A stretch of DNA of 64,000 nucleotides from Achatina immaculata (GCA_009760885.1 CM019691.1:29311814-29375813); one strand, 5' to 3'; shown: positions 33,185 through 45,094, numbered from the stretch's first letter. The notes: generated by a model not told the origin, from the letters alone. Numbers and translations: made by a program.

Positions 33185-33797
33185 CATTTCGAGATTATAT
33201 TCGTCAACGAAAGATGATATTACAGCTCCAGGACACTGTACTATTAGATTAAATCCGATTTGCGGTATTTTATATGAATGAACTTCTGCAGAAATGAAAA
33301 TGTAATGATCATACCATCATTTTCCTGTGCATTTCCATAGAGAATATTGATTGCAATAATAATTTCAGCGTGCAATGTCCCAAACTCTCAGATTGCCCCG
33401 AACAGTCAGGTTGTCACGATCAATTCCATCCGTTCTGTCTCTTGATGTTTTCAACCGACTTATTTCTTTTCTTTTCCTTTCCTTTTTTTTTACTTCACTC
33501 TTATTGTCTTTCATGAATAATTTAAATATGACATCGTTATTTATTTGATGGCATGAGTATTTATTTATTTTCGTCCTTTCAATGCACTGTTTATTAAACA
33601 CATTGCAAAGACTGAAAACATAAATAAAGAACAAACGGAATTTAAACTTTAAATATACAGTTCTGAGTTTGAATAGAATAGACTCTTTACAAGAAAGAAT
33701 CAAGAAACAGAAATAGACTTCCTCAGAATCACGTACTTTCATCATGATGTAAGGGGACAGACCAAGCAAGGAGCAGACCGAGACAACCTATAAGAAT
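33185..33797. other. unassigned stretch
   Basis: AT-rich; a minus frame (33365-33769) without a recognised domain, partly low-complexity Lys/Arg. Confidence 0.5.
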
Positions 33798-33910
33798 ATA
33801 TACGCGCTTTTGGAATCGACAGTTTGGCAAGAAAAGATCAGAAACAGAGAGGAATGTAGACGTGTCTTGTCTGCGTCATTGAGCCTCAGTGGCTCGAAAA
33901 GCTGCAGAAG
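33798..33910 (+). mobile_element. short LINE 3' piece
   Basis: GGCAAGAAAAGATCAGAAAC followed by CATTGAGCCTCAGTGGCTCG, the inverse of what is seen at 40740-40820 and 54350-54420. This looks like the last codons of a LINE ORF (K.RNREECRR...LSLSGS). Confidence 0.5.
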
Positions 33911-34966
33911 TCCGCAGCTGCTCAGAAAACAAAAACGATGCATGTGCTTTATTTCTTATCTCATCGATTTTCATTTGATTCTTTCACTATCGCGAGCCTG
34001 TGTTGCAAAATGAAGCACATTTTTCAGCACTAAATGTGAAAAGGAATTACTGAAAAAAATATTTCATGGTTTTTCTTGTTATTTATAGCAACACCAGAGC
34101 ATGCCCAGCGCTGTAATATAAACATAATGAATTAAGAAAGCAGGCTTCCGTGCAGTATGAATATTTAGTTTGCTTCAGCGAGTACTTGTCGCGACAAACG
34201 TGCTTGAAATCTAGGTACCACGTGAACAATAAACAAGATGTTTTGGCCAACGTCTTGCATGGAAATTGTATAAAATTAGAAAGACCTAGTCACACGACCG
34301 AAGCATAAACTGAAGTAACGTCTAAATAATGATTCATTTCACTATTTTATAAAAAAAAATCTTTACGTATGATATTCACATCATGGAAAATTCGTCTTCA
34401 GTAAATTGTGATTCCATTCTCATGATGTATTTTGTATTTTACAATATTATCATTCTTCCTAGCCATTACACTAATGCTTGCACTTTTCATGTGCCTTGCT
34501 GAATCTTAATTAAAGCTGCACTTTTTGCTGTTTTGTCTCAAGAACACACGTTGTCTCAACACTCTGCAGCAGCAATTGTTTATACGGCTTCTCCTTCTAC
34601 CAATAATTACAACATGGTTTTGTGACACTAGTTTTCTGCGAAGTAATATTGTATCATCTAGCCCAGATTCCACTGCCCTGGCGTGACATTTGTCCGCGTT
34701 GCTTATTCGTGCCCGTGTTGTCGAGAGAATCACTTTAATTACTGAGTTTCTTTTTGAAGTTGCTGGAGTAACAATTTCTCGGCCTTTAATCATTATTTTC
34801 TAGTTTGTTTTGACTTTGTACACTGCTATCAAGCCAAATTTTTGGGGCTCATCTTAACAGATTTTGTTCGTAAGCCTGACCATTCGTGCTACCTGTTTTT
34901 ATCTACGTTTGGTATTTCTATTCCGATCGCCTTTTCTGTGCTATTTGCTCAGCCCATATGTATATG
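33911..34966. other. unassigned stretch
   Basis: No gene or repeat recognised; a minus frame at 34506-34793 shows no known motif. Confidence 0.5.
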
Positions 34967-34967
34967 T

Positions 34968-35020
34968 TTATATATATATATACATACGAATATATATATA
35001 TATGTATGAGTATATATATA
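34968..35020. repeat. (AT)n-rich microsatellite
   Basis: TATATA with CATACG and GTATGAG interruptions; a short second tract lies at 35103-35117. Between them an imperfect ~18-bp hairpin joins AAACCTAACGGTCATTAA and TTGACAATCGTCAGGTTT. Confidence 0.8.
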
Positions 35021-35119
35021 TGAATATACATGGTCTGAGAGAGAAACCTAACGGTCATTAATTAGTAATATCTTGACAATCGTCAGGTTTCCCTGGCGGA
35101 CCCTATATATATATAAATA

Positions 35120-35915
35120 TAACCGTCCGTTTCATAATTGCAATGTGAAATAGGAATGTCAATTTCCCTCCTGAAAACTTTCGCGCGGCTGAAATTGTTT
35201 TTATATTTTCCAGATTACCTTTTGATTACTGCAGTGAACATTTATTTTCCTCGGTTCTATTTGCCGCTGAGGCATTTATTTCGGGTCTTGAATTTAAAAC
35301 AGCATTGAACCCCACATAAACTGCCTCGCCATTTTATCCCTATACATTGTAGTCAGGGCCCAGAAGACTATGTGAGATATCGTAAATTAACTATATAAAT
35401 GACACGGAAAGTTGCTGCAGGTCCCGAGACAAAGATAAAAGTTCTTTTATTTTTTTTTAAACATGAACATTAACGCACGTATCTGAGGGATGTACACGTC
35501 ACGTCCGGCAGGGGACATCATCCGCAACAACTTTAAACCTGACAAAAAGTGGGGACGATGTAGCCCTTCTTCATGAAGTAAAACTGAATAAACTCATTTA
35601 TGCATTATAGATAATCAAATGTGAATATTTAATGCGTTACATGAAGTTCTTTGATGCAGACAAAGCATTGAAATAAATATATATTAATATAATTACGTAG
35701 GCATCAATTTCCTTGAAGATACTGGAGACAAAAGCAACGAAGGTGACAGAATGTAATCTTTATGACCGTAAAAAACACATGACCATTAAAAGAGGATGTT
35801 TAACATCTTATTATCATTTACGTTTTTAAAACCATAGGGGAAAAAGCGTAGCGCATACATAATATATATATAATAGGTTAAAAGGTAACATTCCAGTTTC
35901 TATGCCGTTAAGGCA
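35120..35915. other. unassigned stretch
   Basis: No gene or repeat recognised. Confidence 0.5.
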
Positions 35916-35925
35916 TATTGGGAGA

Positions 35926-36317
35926 ATGCATAAAATAGGAAGAAAGTAGGAGCAGCTTTATTACTTAACGATTACAAAGTTGTGACTTTTCGGCGTGAGC
36001 CTTAATCATACAAAAACATACAGGACGAAGAAATGGAGAGAGGAGATAAAGTATAGATTCACATGAATACTAAAAAAAATAATTTTTTTAAAAAGAATAC
36101 TTAGCTGTAAATTGCAAGGTGTGGCTTGTCCGGCGGTGTGTGTCGGTATTGCGTCACTCTCCCCTCCCCGGTTCCCATCCACCACCCCCAGTTACAACGT
36201 CACAACTTTGTAATCGTTAAGTAATAAAGCTGCTCCTACTTTTTTCCTATTTTATACATTCTGGTATCACAGCTTTACTGCAGTGCTTCGTGTATAGCTG
36301 TATACTTATACACTAAT
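35926..36317 (+). mobile_element. inverted-repeat retroelement (Penelope-like?), copy 2
   Basis: 392-bp insertion between direct repeats TATTGGGAGA (35916-35925 and 36318-36327). Long inverted repeats (AATAGGAAGAAAGTAGGAGC..., about 60 bp) lie at 35926-35986 and 36187-36250. The sequence after the second arm (GCTTTACTGCAGTGCTTCG, TACACTAAT) matches copy 1. On minus, a hammerhead-like core: ATGATTA (36009-36003), GGC-TCAC-GCC, then GAAA (35991-35988) and GTC. Opposite orientation to copy 1 at 10394-10823. Confidence 0.6.
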
Positions 36318-36329
36318 TATTGGGAGATA

Positions 36330-36584
36330 CGATGTTGGGCCCGTATTTCCAGTGCCATCGGCACATGACAGCATGATGTGGTCAGTGTCACGCCTGGCTG
36401 CATTTACCTTCCCAGATTTCTCTGGTGCCCATGTTTAGAGGCTGGATGAACTCCGGGGCCTTTTTTTTTTTTTTGATGCTGTCTGTGGTAATAGAAAAGT
36501 AATCCTGCTGCTGGAATTTGAGCCCGATTCCACCGGATTAATACACCGAGCGTGTAACCACTCGGCCAATCAGACCACCATATA
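36330..36584 (-). mobile_element. tRNA-derived SINE, minus strand
   Basis: On minus: TCTGATTGGCCGAGTGGTTA (A-box), GAATCGGGCTCAAATTCCAG (B-box), GCCCCGGAGTTCATCCAGCC, and GCCAGGCGTGACACTGACCA. Related to family B. It begins just past the target duplication of the preceding element. Confidence 0.8.
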
Positions 36585-36759
36585 ATACATATTTTTCGTA
36601 AATCATTTGTCGCCAAGGACATGCATGAAATAGAAACCTAAATAATATGTGATAAATAAGAATTTTTTTAAAATTCTGCTTTAGATTTAGGTATGAGAAG
36701 AACCTGCTGTAACAGAAGAACCTAAATCTGTCTAGCTTGGAAGGAGACCTGTTTTCTCT

Positions 36760-36777
36760 CCCCCCCCCCCCCCCCCC
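36760..36777. repeat. C homopolymer
   Basis: About 18 consecutive C, one of many C/G runs of more than 10 in this window (also near 1708, 8300, 19177, 38331). Confidence 0.9.
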
Positions 36778-36907
36778 AGCTCGGTACAACCTTTTGCATG
36801 AGCCTTAGAATTAGACTGTAATAAAATGTCTTAAATATGTCTGAAAAATAATAAACTATTTATAGCCAGTGCAACTGTCCCTGGCAATTTAACTGGCAAT
36901 TTAATCG

Positions 36908-37020
36908 ATGTTGAATTCTCGTTTTGAAAGTTGTCACCTTTAATTCTTGCATTCTCGTTTTGAAAATTGCCCCTTTAACTCTTGCATTCTCGTTTTGAAA
37001 GTTTTCACCTTTAACTCTTG
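36908..37020. repeat. 36-bp tandem repeat, about 3 units
   Basis: Unit TGCATTCTCGTTTTGAAAGT plus TTTCACCTTTAACTCT. Its end TTAACTCTTG is the same as the left end of the MITE that follows at 37011. Confidence 0.85.
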
Positions 37021-37250
37021 TCCTCCAAAATAACACTAGCAATCTTGGTACATCCTACACGCCTAAAGCTAATCAGTGTTCAGTTCAATACTTAACATAG
37101 TCCTAAGCAATTAAAAATAGCACATTTCTAGCCTAACCAATGTTATTAAATAATTTTTTTTCCAGTTTCTATCTACCAGATCTTCTCAACAAAATCTCCC
37201 CCCCCCCCCAGAGTAAGATGGAAAATATTTCAGGAAAGAAAAAAGAGTTC
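37011..37250. mobile_element. TTAA MITE, copy 2 (right end decayed)
   Basis: Begins TTAACTCTTGTCCTCC and shares CAAAATAACACTAGCAATC, GCACATTTCTAGCC and GATGGAAAATATTTCAGG with other copies. The right TTAA is mutated (GAGTTC). A C-run is inserted near 37198-37210. Confidence 0.55.
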
Positions 37251-37465
37251 AGGCGTTGCCAAGCAATGCTCCATTTTACGTAATAAGCTAGAAGATATAC
37301 TGCGTCCTTGCTGTCCCTTTTTTAGATCGACATTAATGCACCTAGGGTGATCTACTGCATGTATAACGTAATAAAGATACACAAATCAGATAACAGAAGT
37401 TTCCTGTACAGAAAGGTGGGAATTTGGGAATCTTTTTAAAGGGAACGATGGAGTATTTGGGAACG

Positions 37466-37467
<2 letters not shown>

Positions 37468-37520
<53 letters not shown>
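37468..37520. repeat. (AT)n microsatellite
   Basis: About 50 bp of TA dinucleotides directly before a LINE fragment. Confidence 0.9.
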
Positions 37521-37522
<2 letters not shown>

Positions 37523-37985
37523 AAGTACTTAAATGTTACATCGAGCCAATTTTGTTTTATGGATGTGAAGCGTGGTCAATGAATAAGAGAGTACAGCGAG
37601 AAATGGAGGCCATGGAAATGTGGTTCATAAGAAGGATGTTGAAGGTACGATGAGGGAAAAAAACTAAGAAAACCAATGAAGAAGTCTTAAGAGACGCTGG
37701 AGTTATAAGACACATTACGGCAAAGATCAGAAGCAGACAAGCGAGCTTTGTAGGACATTTTCTGAGAAGAGGAAAATTGGAACACATTGTGGCAACTGGA
37801 AAAATCGAGGGAAGAAGAAACAGAGGAAGACAGAGAGAGAAGTGACTGATGGGCTGTCAGTGTGGCTAGGAAGAAAGTCACCGGCGGATCTCATAATCAA
37901 GTCTAAAGACAGGGAACTGTGGAGAGAAATGTTCGCCTATGCCACATGGCTCGACACGTGATTGATTGATTGATTGATATCATTC
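37521..37985 (+). mobile_element. LINE 3' end, family 2, (TTGA)n tail
   Basis: YIEPILFYGCEAWSMNKRVQ (about 37532-37592) and EMEAMEMWFIRRMLKVR are read in one frame, then GHFLRRGKLEHIVATGKIEG and RRNRGRQRE. It ends ...ACACGTGATTGATTGATTGA, the (TTGA)n tail running to 37980. A few frameshifts. Confidence 0.85.
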
Positions 37986-38009
37986 TGGATATTTTGGATT
38001 GATATATAA

Positions 38010-38135
38010 CATTTTTATAGCTGTGAGATAACTGTGAAAGGCGATTTTTTATAACTGTGAGAGGCGACCTTTTATAAATGTGAGAGACGACCTTTTCTAA
38101 ATGTGAGAGACGACCTTTTCTAAATGTGAGAGACG
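38010..38135. repeat. 24-bp tandem repeat, about 5 units
   Basis: Unit AATGTGAGAGACGACCTTTT plus CTAA; the left units are more diverged. Confidence 0.85.
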
Positions 38136-38139
38136 ACGT

Positions 38140-38875
38140 TCACTGAAGAACTAAGTAGAAGACGATGACTTAAATATCCAAATAGAAACAAGGCCAAGAG
38201 AAACAATACTGAGCAACCAGACATAAAAAAACAGTATGCCAGGATACAGGATCACATCTGTCTACTATTAAGCGTATCACGTGGGAAATGGATAGGGTCT
38301 TGACAGAGCACTACAGAAGGCTCATCTGCCCCCCCCCCCCCCAGATTTACTCTATTGATTAACTATTCTGTTTTCATCCATAGAGAGTGTAAATGAATGT
38401 TAACTGATTAACTCTTTTGTTTTCATCTAGCATACACCCCTTAACCCCTTCTTTTAACCATTCTGTTTTCATCCACTAACTTCCCCCCCCTCTCCCCTGA
38501 ATCCACCTCCCGCAAGCCCTACGGACCGTCCCTTAAAACAGAGGAAGCTGTCAGGGCCCCGTAAATATGCATCGGCTGAACACAACCGTCCGCTCCCCCT
38601 TCCTCACTAAGCCTAGGTTGGGCCAGTATTAGCGCGCTGATTCTGATAACGTTGTCATCTCAGAATCATTTCCTTCTCTGATACTCGTCTGAGTTGTAGC
38701 AGGATGCTATAACATTATAAAGATAGCAAGGTTTTAATGGTTATTATCTGCTGTTGTGTAAGCGGCAAATATTAACAATCCCGAAGTGAAAGAAAATTTA
38801 AGTAGATATTTATCTAAAGAAGCTAATTTGAAATAAAAATAGGTGAAATTTAGAATGAAGACCATTACAAATCTC
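38140..38875. other. unassigned stretch
   Basis: C-rich run at 38329-38342; three loose copies of AACTCTTTTGTTTTCATC / AACCATTCTGTTTTCATCC within 38359-38475. No gene. Confidence 0.5.
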
Positions 38876-39365
38876 GGCCAGAGAGTAGGCCACAGAAAGG
38901 TCATGCTTAGAATAACCCAGACAGTGTGCCACAGAAAACAGTCATGCTAAGAATTGTCCGGGTAGTGTTTCACAGAAAAGACTCATGCTAAGAGTGGTCC
39001 ACGTAGTCTTTCACAGAAAAGACTCATGCTAAGAGTGGTCCACGTAGTCTTTCACAAAAAAGACAGGCTAAGAATGGTCCACGCAGTCTTTCACAGAAAA
39101 GACTCATGCTAAGAATGGTCCACGTAGTCTTTCACAAAAAAGACTCATGCTAAGACTGGTCCAGGTAGTGTTTCACAGAAAAGACTCATGCTAAGAATGG
39201 TCCACGTAGTCTTTCACAAAAAAGACTCATGCTAAGACTGGTCCAGGTAGTGTTTCACAGAAAAGACTCATGCTAAGAATGGTCCATGCAGTCTTTCACA
39301 GAAAAGACTCATGCTAAGACTGGTCCAGGTAGTGTTTCACAGAAAAGACTCATGCTAAGAATGGT
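38876..39365. repeat. 41-bp minisatellite, about 12 units
   Basis: Unit AAGAATGGTCCACGTAGTCT plus TTCACAGAAAAGACTCATGCT; GACTGGTCCAGGTAGTG variants alternate with AATGGTCCACGTAGTC in the right half, implying two-unit blocks. Confidence 0.95.
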
Positions 39366-39407
39366 AGGAAACAGCTCACGCAGGAAATGAACAAAGGAGA
39401 TAACACA

Positions 39408-39466
39408 TACCTTAAACAGCCCTTCATACCTTAAACAGCCCTTCATACCTTAAACAGCCCTTCGTA
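39408..39466. repeat. 19-bp tandem repeat, 3 units
   Basis: Three copies of ACCTTAAACAGCCCTTCAT. A (GACAA)n run follows at 39536-39556. Confidence 0.9.
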
Positions 39467-39751
39467 TGAAGAAAACCACCAAGCCTTGCCAGAGTTTACT
39501 TGCCGATCCAGCACTGAAAGTTATATGACGAAGGAGACAAGACAAGACAAGACAAGAAACTTTGAGATGATATTGAGTCAGCGTCATTTGTTACAAAAAG
39601 GAATCGCAGAAAGCAGATCGTGAGTCACTCGTGAGAGGCACAAGAATTGTTCGTTTCTTTTATTCACTTCATTATTATGCTCCATCCTTCAGTATGTCCA
39701 CATTTCAAGATTTCTTTGTTTTAATCTTTAGTGGCGAATACTTCTTCCATA

Positions 39752-39990
39752 CAGACTGGTGATGTGTGTTTATTCCGTATAGATTGGTGATGTGTGTTTA
39801 TTCCGTATAGATTGGTGATGTGTGTTTATTCCGTATAGATTGGTGATGTGTGTTTATTCCGTATAGATTGGTGATGGGTTTTTATTCCATAGATTAGTGA
39901 TGGGTGTTTATTCTATACAGACTGGTGATGAGTGTTTATTCCATATAGATTGGTGATGAGTGTTTATTCCATACAGAATGGTGATCAGTG
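39752..39990. repeat. 28-bp minisatellite, about 8-9 units
   Basis: Unit ATTGGTGATGTGTGTTTATT plus CCGTATAG; identical in the left units, diverging rightwards. Confidence 0.95.
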
Positions 39991-40711
39991 TTTGTCTCAT
40001 TCAGAGTGACAAAAAAACCTGATTTAAGTTGCTTTTATATGATTGTAGAACAGGTCTGTCTTAGTCTGTCAAGAAAGTGTCTTAGACATGTTTCAGTGGC
40101 TGAGAGAAAGAGCGGAGCGTCACACAGGTTTTCTTGCCAATTAAGGAACCTGCCTAAAATAAAAATCCTTCACTCGTTTATTTCTTCGCGGTTCGCTTGA
40201 TTTCCGCTTCATATTTTTCACCTTCGTATGTTTGTCATGTGGCCAAAGAAGTGCAGTTAATTTACTTTGCTCCTAACAAATAACGCCCTAGGCCATTTTT
40301 CTTTTTTCTAATCAAGCAGTACCGCCGCCATACGTATTTATTTTTTACATCAGAGAATGACGTAATGACTATTTTTAGCGTTTACAAACATTTGATTTTT
40401 ACAAACTCCCAAATACAAAACTAAATCATACGAATGAATTTGTTTTTAGTTTTTCTTTTTTCAGTCGCAGTTATTTTTTTTCTAAGATAGATTTACTTTG
40501 TTTATTATTATTCTTAGTATAGGTTTTTTTTCTTCCTTTGCTTTGGGTGGGCCAGTAAGTGAGAGGAGATAATTCCTTTTCTTTCCGCTCTAAAGATATT
40601 GAAGAGCTGGTCTTTCCATAGACTAGCACAGAAGAAGCAGAGCTAAACACATATGGACGCTTGGTTGTGTTTTCAGCAAATATGTTTAAAATTGTAGTCC
40701 CTCTCTATCCA
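39991..40711. other. unassigned stretch
   Basis: Ordinary AT-rich sequence with T runs; nothing recognised. Confidence 0.5.
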
Positions 40712-40860
40712 TTCTTCTTCTTCTTCTTCTTCTTCTTTGAGCAGCTTTCTGAGCCACTGAGGCTCACTGCTGCTGACAAGACAGGTCTCTAGTCCTGTCT
40801 GTTCTTGATCTTCTTAGTCTCCTCTCTGTTCTTGATCTTCTTAGTCTTCTCCTATTAAGA
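40712..40860 (-). mobile_element. LINE 3' end with (GAA)n tail, minus strand
   Basis: (TTC)n at 40712-40737 followed by AGCAGCTTTCTGAGCCACTG and AGGCTCACTGCTGCTGACAA, then two copies of CTGTTCTTGATCTTCTTAGT. This is the inverse of 33798-33910 and similar to the beginning of 54345. Confidence 0.6.
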
Positions 40861-40953
40861 AAGTCGGGCACAAAATGATCGTTTCCCTGCCAGTTATCGA
40901 ATCCATGAGCACGTATATCATCTTCTGGGTCGTCTGAGATTTTTTTTGAGATT

Positions 40954-41250
40954 CTTCACGAGTTAAGATCGATTTTAGCAGCTGCCCAGATTCTACCCGA
41001 GTTAAGATCGATTTAGCAGCTGCCCAGATTCTTCACGAGTTAAGATCGATTTAGCAGCTGCCCAGATCCGACACGAGTTAAGATCGATTTTAGCAGCTGC
41101 GCATTTCTACACCAGTTAAGATCGATTTAGCAGCTGCCCAGATTCTACCCGAGTTAAGATCGATTTAGCAGCTGCGCAGATTCTACACCAGTTAAGATCG
41201 ATTTAGCAGCTGCCCAGATTCTACCCGAGTTAAGATCGATTTAGCAGCTG
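40954..41250. repeat. 38-bp minisatellite, about 8 units
   Basis: Unit GAGTTAAGATCGATTTAGCA plus GCTGCCCAGATTCTACCC. Variant endings CTTCAC, CCGACA and CTACAC differ at the junction between units. Confidence 0.95.
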
Positions 41251-41289
41251 CCCAGCCTCGAATGGGGAAAACACCCACTCGATTCGACC

Positions 41290-41600
41290 ACGAAGCGCCG
41301 CTGAATGTCAATGGTGTGTTGTCTATTTGTAGATAAGCGTTTACCCGTCCTACTGGAGGCAGAGGTTCGAATCACAGTCATTATTTTACTCTTTTTTCTC
41401 TTCTGAAAAGAGGCAGAGGTTCGAATCACAGTCATTATTTTACTCTTTTTCTCTTCCGAAAAGAGGCAGAGGTTCGAATCACAGTCATTATTTTACTCTT
41501 TTTCTCTTCTGAAAAGAGGCAGAGGTTCGAATCGCAGTCATTATTTTACTCCTTTTCACTTCTGTAGTGCATTGTCTACATTCGTGAGTAATTTTCCACA
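41290..41600 (+). mobile_element. SINE family C with tandemly amplified B-box
   Basis: Head near 41310-41355 (ATAAGCGTTTACCCGTCC), then the segment GAGGCAGAGGTTCGAATCAC plus about 34 bp repeated about four times (41356-41570), and finally TGTAGTGCATTGTCTACATT, which matches the SINE C end at 24990-25020. The promoter B-box GGTTCGAATC is therefore present four times. Confidence 0.65.
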
Positions 41601-43183
41601 ACATGTGTGTTTTTTTCACAAGTATCGTTTTCAGTTTTTCCTAAACCGTTCCTTAACAGTGACACGAAATGATGACGTGTTATATAATCCAGATTACGAA
41701 GAGGGTTAATTGTCAGAATGTGATTTCAATGATTTTTTTTTATAAATCCATCCCCCCCCCCAAAAAAAAAGAATATTTCTTTTCTGCTTGACTTGTATAT
41801 ATATTTGTTATATTTACAAATATTTATTACTATATATGCATTTTTAAATGTAAATTTTTTTTCTATCTTGAAGTAATGATAAAGGTCGTGTTGTTGTAAT
41901 GTCTTTTTCACTAAGCTGTAGACAGATGACCTATACACATTGTTTGTTATGTTTATGTTGGTATTTAAATATTATCCACAGAAACTTCTTGCACAAGTAC
42001 TGTGACTTCATTCGTCCCTGACGAGAACTACAGTTTATTAACACCTGCTGACTCTTGTAAAAATGGATGTAGAATTTCCAAGTTCAGTAAAAAAAAACAA
42101 AAAGCATAAACAACGGAGAACTCATTCTTAGAATCCATATCAGCTGGACTACGCGAGCATTTGTAGATACTCTGTCTGTCTGTCTGTCTCATATGAACCT
42201 TTGGCTAAATATATGCCCAGTTCTTTCTGTTCAATATACACAATCTCGATATCTATTCACTAGCTCTCCTAAGTATCTGAATATCTATCTAGAAAGTAGT
42301 TTCATCACACGAGCATGACTATCTGATTCTAGATCTCTGTCTAGTTCGCAAGGTGCACTTCAGCTAAATTTATCTCTCAAAATCTCACTATATCTATCTG
42401 TAACTGTTTGTATGTTCCTATCTGCACATCTCTCCTAGTCTCGATCTGCCTATCTGAGCGTCCGAGTATCTTCATCTGCAAGTATTTTGTTATCTAAGTA
42501 TCTTCATCTCAGAATATCTTGGTGTCGGAGTTTTAGTTCTGCCCCCGAGTCTGTGTGCGTACCTCTGCACGCACATCTGTGCGTACCTCTGTGTGCGCAC
42601 CTCCGCGCGTACTTATGTGTGGGTATCTCTCCTGCCTCTCTTTGTCACTTGTTTTATCTTGGAGTCCGATTTTGTGAAATGACCAATCGGTATTTCTGCT
42701 CCACCTCTAACTGGTCCACTAGTTTCGATATGCGTACCGATTGGTTCTCAAGTTTAGTGGTGTCGAATATCCACCCCTTTCCCTTGGCACTTTCTACCTG
42801 CACCTGTTGACTGATTACTAGTCTGGTTTCTTTATTCGCGGTCTCCATTTTGCAGACTATCAGCCGCCAAAAAGACTTTTGGCTATTCTTAAATCCTTCT
42901 AGCGTTCCTGTCCAGTTATCACACCTCGGGCAAGTTCTTCTCGAGCGCTTAGTGTCTGTCTTCTTATTCTTAGAGTTCCCTGCGCCGACTGTTTCTCGTC
43001 ACCTGTTATTTCACTTGCGGGATGATATTGCCAGAAAGTATTGGCTACCTATTGTAACTATAACTGTATTTCTCTAGCCTATCTCTTCCTCGGCGTCATC
43101 GTGTCTGTCCTTTCTATTCGTCTGTTTCTTCCGTTTACATTTGCCAGCGTCCAGTCTTAGTGGTCTTTCACTAGTGTCGTGGG
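41601..43183. other. unassigned stretch with cryptic simplicity
   Basis: C run at 41751-41760 next to an A run; (CTGT)n at 42169-42190; and 42230-42540 is enriched in TATCT/TCTAT words without a clear period. The frame at 42487-42810 is not recognisable. Confidence 0.5.
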
Positions 43184-43350
43184 AATAGGTTTCACAGAGA
43201 AATAGTTTATGTGTACACAGAGTTTACAGAGAAATAGTTTATGTGTACACAGAGTTTACAGAGAAATAGTTTATGTGTACACAGAGTTTACAGAGAAACA
43301 GTTTATGTGTACACAGAGTTTACAGAGAAACAGTTTATGTATACACAGAG
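43184..43350. repeat. 32-bp minisatellite, about 5 units
   Basis: Unit TTACAGAGAAATAGTTTATG plus TGTACACAGAGT. It decays rightward into loosely periodic GTTTACATAGA words to about 43770, and similar words resume at 44250-44480 after an inserted element. Confidence 0.9.
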
Positions 43351-43777
43351 TTTACAAAAGACATGGTACACATACACAGAAATTGCATACATAATTTGCA
43401 TAGACATAGTTTTTACATATATAGAATTTGCAGAAATACAATTTACATAGACATGGTTTATGTAAAATTGTACGTAGACATGCCTTTTTTACAAAGAAAC
43501 TGAACAGAGTTTACTTACGTATAATTTGCATAGATACAGTTTATGTTACATAGGTAGAGTTTACATAGACATTGTTTAAAAATAGATTTTACACACATAT
43601 GGATTACGTAGGTAGAGTTTACATATATATATATATATTTTACATAGTTTACAAAGACAGAGTTTATATAGATATGTTTTACTTAAAAAGTTTACAAACA
43701 CAGAGTTTACATAGATATGGTTTACATACTTGCAGATAGTTTATAAAGAGTTTCATTTATACTTGTACGAACTCCCT

Positions 43778-44245
43778 GTAGCTGCGAGCCTTTGTTCTTC
43801 TGTAGAGATGTTGAGCCACAGCATCGTATCGGCGTGGGAGCGGGTTATGGCAGCTACTTTTTCAGTCCCGGAGTACAGCTAAAACCAGTGGGTTCTTTAG
43901 CGGACTCCAGCATGGTGACTATGGCTATCCCTGGCCCGTTAGCCAGGCAAGGCCTGTTACTGGGAGTACCACGGAGAGTTGGGACAGGGTCTTGGTCAGC
44001 TATGGGTCGCTAACCTTCATACTAGCATATCAGCTATGGTTCGCTAACCTTCATGCTAGCATATCAGCTATGGTTCGCTAACCTTCATGCTAGCATATCA
44101 GCTATGGTTCGCTAACCTTCGTGCTAGCATATAAGCTATGGTTCGCTAACCTTCATGCTAGCATATCAGCTATGGGTCGCTAACCTTCATGCTAACATAT
44201 CAGCTATGGGTCGCTGACTGCCTCATTGGACATCGTCTTCACCCC
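43778..44245 (+). mobile_element. pearl/Helentron-like element, copy 2
   Basis: CTGTAGCTGCGAGCCTTTGT, GCGTGGGAGCGGGTTATGG, TTCAGTCCCGGAGTACAGC and GGGACAGGGTCTTGGTCAGC match copy 1. Then come six to seven units of CTATGGTTCGCTAACCTTCA plus TGCTAGCATATCAG (44000-44215), and the right block GACTGCCTCATTGGAC. Inserted in the GTTTACATAGA-rich degenerate array, which continues on both sides. Confidence 0.65.
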
Positions 44246-44528
44246 TACAGAGTTTTCATACAAAGTCTTTATATAGGAAACGTTTTATAAAACAGAGTTT
44301 GGATAGATATGTTTTACAAAGGTACGGTTTATTTAAATAAAATGTACATAGGCAGAGTTTGCAAAGACATGGTTTGCGTAGACAGGGTGTAAATAAACAG
44401 TTTACGCGAAGTTTACATAGGCATGGTTTAAACAGATAAGACGTACATGAACAAGATTTACTTCGGCAAGTTTTACGTAGACAGACTTACAGAGATAGGG
44501 ATTCAGATGGGGTGGGAAGGAGTGGGAA

Positions 44529-44554
44529 GAGAGAGAGAGAGAGAGAGAGAGAGG
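44529..44554. repeat. (GA)n microsatellite
   Basis: GA dinucleotide run. Confidence 0.85.
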
Positions 44555-45094
44555 AAACATATTTGTTTACAGAAACATTTTGACTTAGTTAAGAACAGAT
44601 GCGCAATTTTCTTTATCTCAGAAGCAAACACTCGTAAATAATGGAGGTGGTAATCCAACAAAGATTTGTATTGATCACGAAGACAGTGCGGTAAATTGTT
44701 ATAATTTAGACTCCTTGTAGGCTATTAACAAGGATGAACAACAGCGACAGATACACTAACGTCACAGCAAAACCAACTTCATCGTGTTCGCGCCGCAAGT
44801 GGCTTGCTGGAAGAGTTCTGTCTCTTTAAACCACTCCTGTAGCATTATCCAAGCTAAACTATGCCTGGGAGATTGACGTGGGTGGAGCCTAGCATAGAAA
44901 CTTGAGAAAAAGATTACCGTTTTTTTTTTTGCGTACATTTTTATCTGTGGTCTTGAACAAAAACTCACCGTCATCATCATTATCGTCATCGTCGCACGAT
45001 AGAATGTGAACTATTGGCAGGCAACTGCGCGAACATCATTATTTTGTGAAAAGAAGGGAGAAATAAAAGGAGAAAAAATTTCATATAGTTTACC
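44555..45094. other. unassigned stretch
   Basis: Nothing recognised; a short CAT-rich run at 44970-44995. Confidence 0.5.

Noticed and set aside
34968..35117. Hairpin AAACCTAACGG / CGTCAGGTTT as a functional RNA
   Set aside because: Imperfect, short and between AT microsatellites; no second copy or other support.
42487..42810. Cys-rich secreted-like frame
   Set aside because: Cysteines come from a local TGTGCGTACCTC repeat; no signal peptide or conserved spacing.
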